Assembly: GCA_964572225.1 (NCBI GenBank)
Contig: CAZNFR010000127.1
Location: 1-7,655, forward strand
Direction of reading: 5' to 3'
Source: CAZNFR01 sp964572225
Lineage (GTDB): Bacteria; Bacteroidota; Bacteroidia; Bacteroidales; GCA-2748055
DNA length: 7,655 bases
Part shown: in pieces, positions 1 to 6,203 of the stretch
Layout: every line of letters begins with the position of its first letter
Numbering within the stretch: position 1 is the first letter of the stretch
Translations under genes and position numbers: made by a program
Notes under the pieces: generated by a model
The model's database searches: none
Seen by the model: only the letters and a program-made list of their open reading frames with translations
What the model was told of the DNA's origin: nothing

Positions 1-1421
1 ACCGTGATGGCCACGTGGTTCCACTCCCCGTAGTTCAGCACGTTGGCTTCGGTGGCAGCACTGCCGCCTGTGCTTCCGTTGCCGGTGATCAGGATCAGCT
101 TGCGGTTGTTCTGAAGGTAGTCGTTGACCACCAGGGAGAAGCCGGGCTGATTGTTTCCTGAACGGGCGCTGCCGATCAGGGTGCGGATGTTAATCTGGCT
201 GTTCATCTTCACCCAAAGCGAGATGGTGAACTGATCTCCCAGATCGATCTCACCCAGGTGGGCCCTTGCTGTGCTGCTGTTCACATCCAGGGAGTGCGTT
301 CCGCCCTGGAAGTCGGTGGAATAGCCGGCACCATTCTCCAGTACTGCATCCGGCTGATTGGCAGTGACATCTTCCGCGCTGTTATCCATGGGGTAGTAGG
401 CGATCATGCTGGTCGCAGGAGGAACATAGTCGTTGATATTCACTGAGCCTTCGTTTGAAGGGGCACTTGAGAGTGCGCCTCTGTAGGCCGTTATGCGGTA
501 AAAAAAGATGGAGTCCCCTGCAGGCAGGTTGGAATCAAAATACAAGGTTTCATCCCTGTCGACCGTATCGATAACAACAAAATTTGCATTATCGCCCGCG
601 GAACGTTCGATGATGTAACCCTCTTCGAGCAGGGAATTATCTTCCCATCCTAACTCATTGATGCCCGGATTACCGGGAAAAACACTGAGTCCGGAGGGGG
701 CATAAAGCATGTCAACGGTAAAACCCATCTGATTCTGCAAAGCGAGAAACCAGACATCGGCCATTTTCTTGTATCCGGAGGGGGAGGGATGAAGAAAATC
801 GTGGAAATCGCCGGATTCGGAGATGGTATAAATGAGTCCGGCGCCATCTTCCATATCGACCTGAGAAATCAGGTCGCCGCTACTCAGGCGATTCTGGTAT
901 ATGATATCCAGGTTATCATTGAAGGCAGCGGTGGTGGCGTTAAAGGGAACCCGGTTTACGATCCTGGCCAGGATCACGTGTATGTTTACCGAGGAGTCTG
1001 ACTCGTAGCGATCTATTTCGCTCAGGATATCTTCCACATCCTGAGCGCTGGAAGTAACCCCATTGGTCCCGATATGCAGAAGGGCGATATCGGGGGTGTT
1101 AAGACCCATCCAGCGGTATACGCTGTCGGCTACCTGATCGTCGCGGATACCAGGCCATCCTTCGTTGTCGGTATCAAAAACGGGGGTCAGGTCGAATCCA
1201 GCCGACCGGCTTCCCACAAAATCTATGGAATCTACCCCGGCCTCCTCAAGCATTAGCCAGAGAAACTGTCGGTAGGCAGAACGCTCCCCGGCTGGGCGGG
1301 TATCGTTTACAATTTGATCGTAAGTTATGGAATTGCCCAGAGGCATGATCCTGATGTCCTGTCCAAAGCTGAAATTGGAAATGGAAAGGAATACGGTTAA
1401 CATGAAAAGTTTTGCGCGCAT
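1..1421 (-). CDS. Secreted SGNH/GDSL esterase-type hydrolase with Fn3 and LamG domains (C-terminus cut by window edge)
   Basis: Translating the minus strand from the ATG at 1421 gives 473 residues with no stop before the window ends. Residues 1-20 form a signal peptide (hydrophobic core FMLTVFLSI, likely cleavage at SFG|QD). SGNH blocks follow: GNSIT with the candidate nucleophile Ser31, EGWPG with Gly91, HIGTNG with Asn120, and HDFLHP with the Asp208/His211 dyad, then GYKKMAD. All four catalytic blocks are therefore present. Block I has Asn in place of the more common Asp before Ser. Residues about 240-330 look like a fibronectin type III domain. From about 335 onward a LamG/concanavalin-like domain begins (AYYPMDNSA, later FTISLWVKMN and EWNHVAITV). 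Family members are extracellular esterases, often deacetylating polysaccharides, but the substrate cannot be read here. A type IX secretion tail beyond the window is plausible but unseen. The upstream promoter at 1457-1485 supports this start. Confidence 0.9.
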   Translation of the reverse strand, partial: MRAKLFMLTVFLSISNFSFGQDIRIMPLGNSITYDQIVNDTRPAGERSAYRQFLWLMLEEAGVDSIDFVGSRSAGFDLTPVFDTDNEGWPGIRDDQVADSVYRWMGLNTPDIALLHIGTNGVTSSAQDVEDILSEIDRYESDSSVNIHVILARIVNRVPFNATTAAFNDNLDIIYQNRLSSGDLISQVDMEDGAGLIYTISESGDFHDFLHPSPSGYKKMADVWFLALQNQMGFTVDMLYAPSGLSVFPGNPGINELGWEDNSLLEEGYIIERSAGDNANFVVIDTVDRDETLYFDSNLPAGDSIFFYRITAYRGALSSAPSNEGSVNINDYVPPATSMIAYYPMDNSAEDVTANQPDAVLENGAGYSTDFQGGTHSLDVNSSTARAHLGEIDLGDQFTISLWVKMNSQINIRTLIGSARSGNNQPGFSLVVNDYLQNNRKLILITGNGSTGGSAATEANVLNYGEWNHVAIT

Positions 1422-1456
1422 TATGATAGAGTTATCTGAAATATTCAATTTGGCCT

Positions 1457-1485
1457 CAAAAATATAATCATTAAGGTGAACGCAA
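1457..1485 (-). promoter_or_regulatory. Bacteroidota-type promoter of the SGNH hydrolase gene
   Basis: On the minus strand TTG (1485-1483), an 18-nt spacer and TATTTTTG (1464-1457) match the Bacteroidota consensus TTG-n(about 19)-TAnnTTTG. Transcription would start near 1450, leaving a leader of about 30 nt before the ATG at 1421. No Shine-Dalgarno sequence is visible in that leader, which is common in this phylum. Confidence 0.6.
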
Positions 1486-1541
1486 GTATGCTTAACCTTA
1501 AGTTTATCAAAACCCCGTATTTAGCGGATTAACGGCGAAAC

Positions 1542-1602
1542 ATGCTGTACAAAATACGTAGGTATAGGTTCAACACAGCATTTTGGCTGACGAACGTATT
1601 TT
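1542..1602. repeat. Two interleaved inverted repeats (pseudoknot-like order)
   Basis: ATGCTGT (1542-1548) is complementary to ACAGCAT (1575-1581). AAAATACGT (1551-1559) is complementary to ACGTATTTT (1594-1602). The arms alternate (A, B, A', B'), so the two stems can form together only as an H-type pseudoknot, or else as mutually exclusive hairpins. Loops would be 2, 15 and 12 nt. The 7-bp pair alone is expected by chance; the 9-bp pair is less so. No function is assigned. Confidence 0.4.
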
Positions 1603-1644
1603 CTTCTTCGATTTAAGAAATCAACTTATTTGAAAAAAGTGGTT

Positions 1645-1671
1645 GAGATTCTTAACAAACTGTTAAATCTC
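1645..1671. promoter_or_regulatory. Imperfect palindrome, candidate operator
   Basis: TTAACA-AAC-TGTTAA (1652-1666) is a perfect 6-bp dyad with a 3-bp centre. Outer arms GAGAT (1645-1649) and ATCTC (1667-1671) extend it to 11 paired positions with a 2-nt bulge on the left. It is AT-rich and lacks a following T-run, so a terminator is unlikely. It lies about midway between the hydrolase and MarR genes. Binding by the adjacent MarR protein is only a guess from proximity and symmetry. Confidence 0.4.
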
Positions 1672-1877
1672 TTATTTAGGACAAATTTGGACAGGTAAAA
1701 GGGGATTTAGGAAGAGAAAAGGATCCTACACGAGGCTCTTTAGTTTTTCTGGAAAAAACGGAATAATTAAGCAGTCTGACGGCGTATTGCCGGATAAAAA
1801 TGCGGAATCGGAGGTCGAAACAACCGGTTTCGGTGAAAAAATTCACTTTATTCAAACAATAAACCGGGAAGTATTGT

Positions 1878-1885
1878 TATATTTA
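1878..1885 (+). promoter_or_regulatory. Weak -7-like element upstream of the MarR gene
   Basis: TATATTTA departs from TAnnTTTG at the last base only and lies 35 nt before the chosen MarR start. No TTG is found at the expected -33 distance. It is the best promoter-like element I could find for the operon, but it is weak. Confidence 0.25.
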
Positions 1886-1920
1886 CATCGGTTTTGATAT
1901 ATTATTACATCATAATTGAT

Positions 1921-2604
1921 ATGAATAAAGAATACAGTATTATCCGGCAGCTCATCAGCTTGTGGGAGGAGTATGAAAACACGGTACGCCAAGCGAATTT
2001 CGAAGGATTTGGAAGCTGGTTAACCGAGAGGGAGTCGGGTGCTTCCTGTCCCAATGCCGTATCGTCGGAGGACCTTTCAACCGAAACTAAATCCCACCTG
2101 GATTTTTACCGGGAGATGCCTGAGTCGAGGCAGTTTTTGACGTTGTTGAGCAGGGCTTCACGGTTTATTGATTTTTATTTGAAGAAGGCGTTGGAGGAGA
2201 TTGATTTGCATTCGCGGCTGGAGTTTCAATTTTTGGTGACGATTCGTGAGATGGGGAATCCGGGGAAGACGGATGTGATCAATTTTCATCTGGCGGAGAT
2301 TTCGACGGGTGTGGAGACGCTGAAGCGATTGATCAGGAGGGGTTTGATTTCTGAGAGTCCGGATTCGGAGGATAAAAGGGTGAGGAGGGTTTCGCTTACC
2401 CCGGAGGGTGAGGAGGTTCTTGAGCGGGCGTTGGGGAAATTCAACTTGTTGGACAGGCTGACCGGCAGTTTTCCGTCGGAGGAGAAATGGAAGAGTTTTA
2501 TTCCTGATCTGCTATATTTCAATGATGCTCACAATGTGATTTATTCGGGGTATCGTGAGATGGATCTGGAACAGCTTTTTGAGAAATTAAGTATTAATGT
2601 ATAA
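1921..2604 (+). CDS. MarR-family winged-helix transcriptional regulator
   Basis: This is a 227-residue protein from the ATG at 1921 (MNKEYSII). An in-frame TTG at 1894 would add nine residues (MIYYYIIID) and seems less likely. The C-terminal part carries the MarR winged helix: a recognition-helix region around HLAEISTGVETLKRLIRRGLI, then the wing with the hallmark D-x-x-DKR-x-x-R-x-x-SLTPEGEEVL. About 90 residues precede the DNA-binding domain, making it longer than a minimal MarR of about 150; the LWEEYE and FGSWLTERE segments resemble extensions I recall from Bacteroidota homologues. MarR proteins are dimeric, ligand-responsive cytoplasmic regulators, usually repressors. It is the first gene of a plus-strand operon, 11 nt before the first Rossmann gene, so it probably controls that operon. 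Codon choice becomes notably G/T-rich from about 2135 onward. The ligand is unknown. Confidence 0.85.
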   Translation: MNKEYSIIRQLISLWEEYENTVRQANFEGFGSWLTERESGASCPNAVSSEDLSTETKSHLDFYREMPESRQFLTLLSRASRFIDFYLKKALEEIDLHSRLEFQFLVTIREMGNPGKTDVINFHLAEISTGVETLKRLIRRGLISESPDSEDKRVRRVSLTPEGEEVLERALGKFNLLDRLTGSFPSEEKWKSFIPDLLYFNDAHNVIYSGYREMDLEQLFEKLSINV

Positions 2605-2615
2605 AAAGGAAGATT

Positions 2616-3266
2616 ATGGAAACAATTGCGTTATTCGGAGGGAGTGGACGGACAGGCAAACCCTTTATTGAGAGGGCTTTGGAGGAGAATTACAGGATCA
2701 ATGCTTTGGTGAGGGATCCGTCAAAAATTAGTTTGTCGCACGAAAACCTTCGGTTAATTAAGGGGGATGTGCTTAATGAGGCGGATGTGGATGAGTGCAT
2801 ACAGGGTGCGTCGGTGGTGGTGAGTCTGATTGGTCACAGCCGGAACTCCCCGGCCGATCTGCAGGTTAGGGCGGTGCGGGCCATGCTGGGTTCCATGAAG
2901 GCGCACGGGGTGGATCGGATCATTTCGCTTACCGGAGGGGGTGTGAGGGATCCGGAGAATGACGCGCCGAAATTTCCGGATAGGATGGTAGTGTTTGTTA
3001 TGAATAATCTCGGAGGGAAAAGTGTCAGGAATGCCCTGTTAGATGCAAGAGCGCATGCGGAGGTGATTAAGGATTTTCCGGGCGACTGGACTCTGGTGCG
3101 GGGGCCCATGCTCACGGAGGATCCGGCTAAGAAAAGTATACAGGTGGGATATGTCGGGAAGGTAAAGGGGTTTAAGCTTACCCGGGCCGATCTGGCCGAT
3201 TTTATGGTGAAGGAGATCGGGGAGAAAAAGTACAACCGGAAGATGCCTTTTTTGACTAATGGATAG
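2616..3266 (+). CDS. NAD(P)-binding Rossmann protein (atypical SDR, NAD(P)H-binding family)
   Basis: This 216-residue protein opens with a beta strand and the dinucleotide motif GGSGRTG (residues 8-14). ALVRDPSK follows, with Arg33 placed as expected for NADP(H) preference. IKGDVLN (48-54), VVSLIG (68-73), the strand RIISLTGGG (101-109), the late motif DWTLVRGPMLTE (157-168) and TRADLADFMVKEI (189-201) fit the flavin-reductase/biliverdin-reductase-like atypical SDR group. The classical YxxxK catalytic pair is not evident, so it may reduce a small substrate or act as a redox sensor. AAAAAGGAAG (2604-2612) just before the ATG is a rare Shine-Dalgarno-like site in this window. It is sandwiched between MarR and a second Rossmann gene, and overlaps the latter by 8 nt. 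The substrate is unknown. Confidence 0.85.
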   Translation: METIALFGGSGRTGKPFIERALEENYRINALVRDPSKISLSHENLRLIKGDVLNEADVDECIQGASVVVSLIGHSRNSPADLQVRAVRAMLGSMKAHGVDRIISLTGGGVRDPENDAPKFPDRMVVFVMNNLGGKSVRNALLDARAHAEVIKDFPGDWTLVRGPMLTEDPAKKSIQVGYVGKVKGFKLTRADLADFMVKEIGEKKYNRKMPFLTNG

Positions 3267-4110
3267 GATGAATATTCTGGTAACGGGGGCCACGGGGAAT
3301 GTGGGGAGGGCGCTTATTGAGGGGCTGCAAAAGACCAACAGCCCGCACACCCTGATTACTGCGGGCAGGGAAAAAGGGAAGGCTGTTTTCCGGCGGTTGG
3401 ACTTTGAGGATGTTTCCGGTTTTGAATCAGCGCTGGAGGGCATTGATTTGGTATTCCTGTTGCGGCCCCCTCAGGTGACGCAGGTAAAAGAGTTGTTCCG
3501 GCCTTTTTTCGATGCCATGAAAAAGAAGGGCGTGAACAGGATCCTGTTTCTATCTGTCCAGGGTGCTGACAGGCAAAGCTTTATACCTCATGCCAGGATT
3601 GAAAAGCTGATTCGTGAATACGGATTTGAGCATGTTTTTCTGCGACCGGGGTATTTTATGCAAAACCTGGGCACTACCTTGTTTGGGGAGATGAAGTCGA
3701 AGAGGCGGATATACATGCCTTCGGGAAGACTCAGGTTTAACTGGGTGGATACGGCAGATGTCGGACTTGCGGGGGCGGTAATTCTGAATTCATTTGAACG
3801 GCATAGCGGGAAAGCCTATGAGATCACGGGTAAGGATTTTACCGGGTTTGGGGAGGTGGTGGAGATCATCAACCGGTATTCGGACCGGAAAATCAGGTAT
3901 GTGAGTCCGCCTGTCCCGGCCTTCCTCCGATACCAACGTAGGAAGGGGGTAACCTTGTCGATGATCCTGGTATTGCTGATGTTGCATTACCTTCCGAGAT
4001 GGGGAAGGAATCCTGACCGGCAATCCGCTGATTTTGAGATTCTTACCGGGAAGGAACCTTCCGGTCTTGAAAATTATATCAGAAGGGAGCTTATCCCTAT
4101 AATTCCCTGA
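3259..4110 (+). CDS. NmrA-like NAD(P)-binding protein (atypical SDR)
   Basis: This 283-residue protein starts with MDRMNILVTGATGNVG; the glycine motif GATGNVG is residues 10-16. VFLLRPPQ (65-72), RILFLSVQGAD (94-104), HARIEKLIREYGFEHVFLRPGYFMQN (111-136) and FNWVDTADVG (160-169) are the succession seen in NmrA / NAD(P)H-quinone-oxidoreductase-2-like SDRs. The end (DFEILTGKEPSGLENYIRREL) matches the C-terminal helix of that group. Such proteins bind NAD(P) and act as quinone or azo reductases or as redox sensors. The ATG at 3259 overlaps the preceding gene by 8 nt. An ATG at 3268 lies one base after that gene's TAG and would also suit the family, so coupled translation is likely either way. 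The 3' end overlaps the convergent DUF1080 gene by 14 bp. Confidence 0.87.
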   Translation: MDRMNILVTGATGNVGRALIEGLQKTNSPHTLITAGREKGKAVFRRLDFEDVSGFESALEGIDLVFLLRPPQVTQVKELFRPFFDAMKKKGVNRILFLSVQGADRQSFIPHARIEKLIREYGFEHVFLRPGYFMQNLGTTLFGEMKSKRRIYMPSGRLRFNWVDTADVGLAGAVILNSFERHSGKAYEITGKDFTGFGEVVEIINRYSDRKIRYVSPPVPAFLRYQRRKGVTLSMILVLLMLHYLPRWGRNPDRQSADFEILTGKEPSGLENYIRRELIPIIP

Positions 4111-4759
4111 TTTTTAGGTTTCTCCAGGCTACCTCGAAGGGTCCTCTGTCGCCTACGCCATGCACCTGGAGTCCGATAAACCCTGTTGGGTGGGTTTTGT
4201 AGATCTCCTCGTCGGTAAGATCGGAGATCATTTTCCCGTTGAGCCAAACCTGAATTGTGGGTCCCTTGGCTTTCACCCGGTACTCGTTCCATTCCCCGTT
4301 TTTAAAGACCTTATGAGCAATAAGCTTCTCCTCAGGAGTTCTCCATCCGCCCAATCCTTCGCCGTAGACATACCCGGCTTCGCCCCCGTCTTCCCATGAG
4401 GCTTCAATCTCGACCTGGGGACCATTCACCCGGCCGTATTTGGCATCTCCTTCGGGTTCGCGGGTTTGGGAACGGATCTGTACTCCGGAATTCAGCTCAT
4501 CGTTCAGGAGTTTTACTTCGAAAATCAGTTCGAAATCGCCATATTCCTTTTTCGTACAAAGGAAGGAGTTGGGACTTCCCTGGGTGGTTTTCCCGACAAT
4601 GGTTCCATTTTCGACCCGGTAGGTAGCGGTACCGTTTTTTTGCTCCCATCCTTTGAGGTCTTTTCCGTTGAAAAGCTCTTTCCAATCGTCCGAGGGAGTA
4701 AAGGCAGAACCGGCAAGGAACAGGATGGCCAGTAGCAAAGTGAATCTTGTTTTTATCAT
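4097..4759 (-). CDS. Secreted DUF1080 (3-keto-disaccharide hydrolase-type) protein
   Basis: This 220-residue protein has a signal peptide (MIKTRFTLLLAILFLAGSAF; no lipobox cysteine) followed directly by the DUF1080 entry motif DWKELFNGKDLKGWEQ (25-40). Further family marks are VENGTIVGK, YGDFELIFEVKL, LNSGVQIRSQ, GEWNEYRVKAKGPTIQVWLNGK and the closing GFIGLQVHGVGDRGPFEVAWRNLKI. It is essentially one LamG-like beta-sandwich domain at full family length. Family members are exported and linked to cleavage of 3-keto-glycosides, and are frequent in Bacteroidota and Planctomycetota. Activity is inferred from the family only. A good promoter lies at 4791-4821, suggesting the gene is transcribed alone. 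The stop lies inside the end of the convergent NmrA-like gene. Confidence 0.88.
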   Translation of the reverse strand: MIKTRFTLLLAILFLAGSAFTPSDDWKELFNGKDLKGWEQKNGTATYRVENGTIVGKTTQGSPNSFLCTKKEYGDFELIFEVKLLNDELNSGVQIRSQTREPEGDAKYGRVNGPQVEIEASWEDGGEAGYVYGEGLGGWRTPEEKLIAHKVFKNGEWNEYRVKAKGPTIQVWLNGKMISDLTDEEIYKTHPTGFIGLQVHGVGDRGPFEVAWRNLKIREL

Positions 4760-4790
4760 GATACGTTTGGTTAAGTGTTTTGGAAGAGGG

Positions 4791-4821
4791 CAAATTTAGG
4801 GAATGTGGGGAATTATCTCAA
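4791..4821 (-). promoter_or_regulatory. Bacteroidota-type promoter of the DUF1080 gene
   Basis: On the minus strand TTG (4821-4819), a 20-nt spacer and TAAATTTG (4798-4791) match TTG-n-TAnnTTTG exactly. The predicted start of transcription near 4784 gives a leader of about 25 nt before the ATG at 4759. It also means DUF1080 need not depend on read-through from the sigma-factor operon behind it. Confidence 0.6.
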
Positions 4822-5036
4822 GAATTGAAATAATAATTTGCCAAAATAAGTTTCTACTAAAATTCAATTCCGACGGGATCTCCCAAAATAAGGTATTATG
4901 ATTCCCTCTACTGCCCGGTAAAGTTAAAAGACAGGTCATATCCCTTAAGATCAAAAACGGCCATGTCGGGTGATTCTTTTCCTTTGACAGCTTCCAGTTG
5001 AAGGTCAGATCCTTTTTCGATATGTTTCAGGTACTT

Positions 5037-5786
5037 CAATCCGGATTCATCCAGTCCAAGACTTGAATACCTGAGATCTGCCGCAATGCGGTAGTTAAGG
5101 GTAGGCAGGACGGCAAAATCGACTTTTACGTATTTGCCGTTGATGTTCATGCCTTTGCATAGGGAACTGGTCTGACTTACGGCATACTTATCCGAATAGG
5201 AGTCGGTGACGCTGATCTTGCCTGAAAGCTTATCTATCTGATATCCAGTGTATTTAGTATTCTCAATGTTTATGTTGACAACGGATCCGAGATTAAACTT
5301 ATCGCTGTAAGACTGGCTAATATCAAGTCTTTGCGCCTGATCCAGTTCAAAGCCAGAGTACTTGGAATCGATTTTCAGGTCTCCGGTCTTTTTTATCACA
5401 ATATCTCCGTCGTACATGCTAATGCTGCCTCCCAGGGCCTCATCCATGGTGATGTCGGTGTATTTGGCATCGAAAGCGATCTTCCCACCCTTTCCAAGGG
5501 TATACTTGTCGTTGAATGCCTTCACCCTGATGTCTCCGGCGGATACCAGTTCAATCTTCGAATACTTTGAATCCTCCGCACGGTAGTTCCCGGTTTTTTC
5601 GGCATTCAGCCGGCAATTGTATAAGTTCAGATCCATATCACCGGTATTAGCGAATACCAGGGTGGAATATTTTGCGTCTATCACCAATTTCCCTTCCACA
5701 TTGCTCCCGTAAATTTTGTCGTTATAGCTTTTCAGACTAAAACCTTCCTTTAAATCCCCCATTTCTATGGTTGAATACTTGGTTGA
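5037..5786 (-). repeat. Degenerate protein repeats, D-x-K-Y-[ST] signature, about seven copies
   Basis: In the restored frame, units begin at STKYST, DAKYST, DSKYSK, DAKYTD, DSKYSG, NTKYTG and NGKYVK. Their lengths are about 34, 35 and 41 residues. Most copies have a second mark about 18-20 residues later of the form [SA]-[YF]-[NS]-D-K-[YFI] (SYNDKI, AFNDKY, SYSDKF, SYSDKY). The regular alternation of short hydrophobic strands suggests a beta-solenoid. The repeats are diverged at both protein and DNA level, so this is an old duplication rather than an unstable tandem repeat. Confidence 0.65.
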
Positions 5787-5821
5787 AAGACTGAACTTTA
5801 CAGAGGCGGGTAAATACAGCT

Positions 5822-5828
5822 TCCCTTT
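5822..5828 (-). other. Frame-break point with slippery heptamer A AAG GGA
   Basis: The minus strand reads ATA AAG GGA AGC in the upstream frame. The heptamer A AAG GGA fits the X XXY YYZ pattern in the correct phase. A -1 slip gives AAA GGG AAG CTG TAT, which enters the downstream frame exactly. I see no Shine-Dalgarno-like stimulator 9-14 nt upstream and no strong hairpin just downstream. Loss of one G from the GGG run would produce the same picture. Confidence 0.5.
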
Positions 5829-6203
5829 ATGTCGATATCCGAATAGCGGATTTTGTCGCCGGTCCTCAACTCCATCTTTTTTGCAAAGGGTGTTTCATTG
5901 GCACTCTGGTAGTAGGATGTGTTAAATTCAATCAATGAGCCGGATCGCTTCATATCCATCTGTTCAAACTGCTTTCTCAGTTTCCCGGCATCTTCTTCCG
6001 AATCCAGTTTGGCATCTACGGAAAGTACATACCTGATCTCGGCATTGTTGGTGGTAAAAATCTCAATGTCACAATTGTAATTAGTGAATTTAAATTCCGT
6101 TCCAGGGCCTGCCTTACTGGTGAAGGTAAAATCTTCGCTGATCCGGTCGGATTGTGCTTTGATGTCGGGTCCGACAATCACGATCAGAAACAGAAAAATA
6201 AGA

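Larger units (their letters stand above)
1422..1920. other. Long divergent intergenic region without a gene
   Basis: About 500 bp separate the outward-facing hydrolase and MarR genes. I found no credible coding frame, tRNA or strong terminator. The stretch holds the hydrolase promoter (1457-1485), the interleaved inverted repeats at 1542-1602, the AT-rich dyad at 1645-1671, and a weak promoter-like element near 1878. It is large for a simple shared promoter, so it may carry operators or an untranslated RNA. Confidence 0.6.

Noticed and set aside
258..1256. Plus-strand ORFs opposite the SGNH hydrolase
   Set aside because: They are short shadows of the continuous minus-strand hydrolase frame with its catalytic motifs.
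1679..1695. Direct repeat GGACA-AATTT-GGACA
   Set aside because: Two 5-bp copies are expected by chance, and no promoter element lies at a meaningful distance.
1780..1792. Hairpin CGGC-GTATT-GCCG as a terminator
   Set aside because: Only four base pairs, no T-run on either strand, and no gene ends there.
1894..1920. TTG start of the MarR gene adding MIYYYIIID
   Set aside because: The ATG at 1921 gives a more natural start, and the extra residues come from AT-rich leader sequence.
2834..3235. Minus-strand ORF opposite the first Rossmann gene
   Set aside because: It is the antisense shadow of a well-supported SDR-type gene and has no recognisable domain.
4760..4907. Terminator after the exported repeat protein
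   Set aside because: No stem of useful length followed by a T-run was found; only the DUF1080 promoter is supported in this gap.
4908..5762. The repeat region as an independent gene starting at 5762
   Set aside because: The open frame continues upstream of this ATG with coding-like repeat sequence (STKYSTIE), and the piece would lack an export signal.
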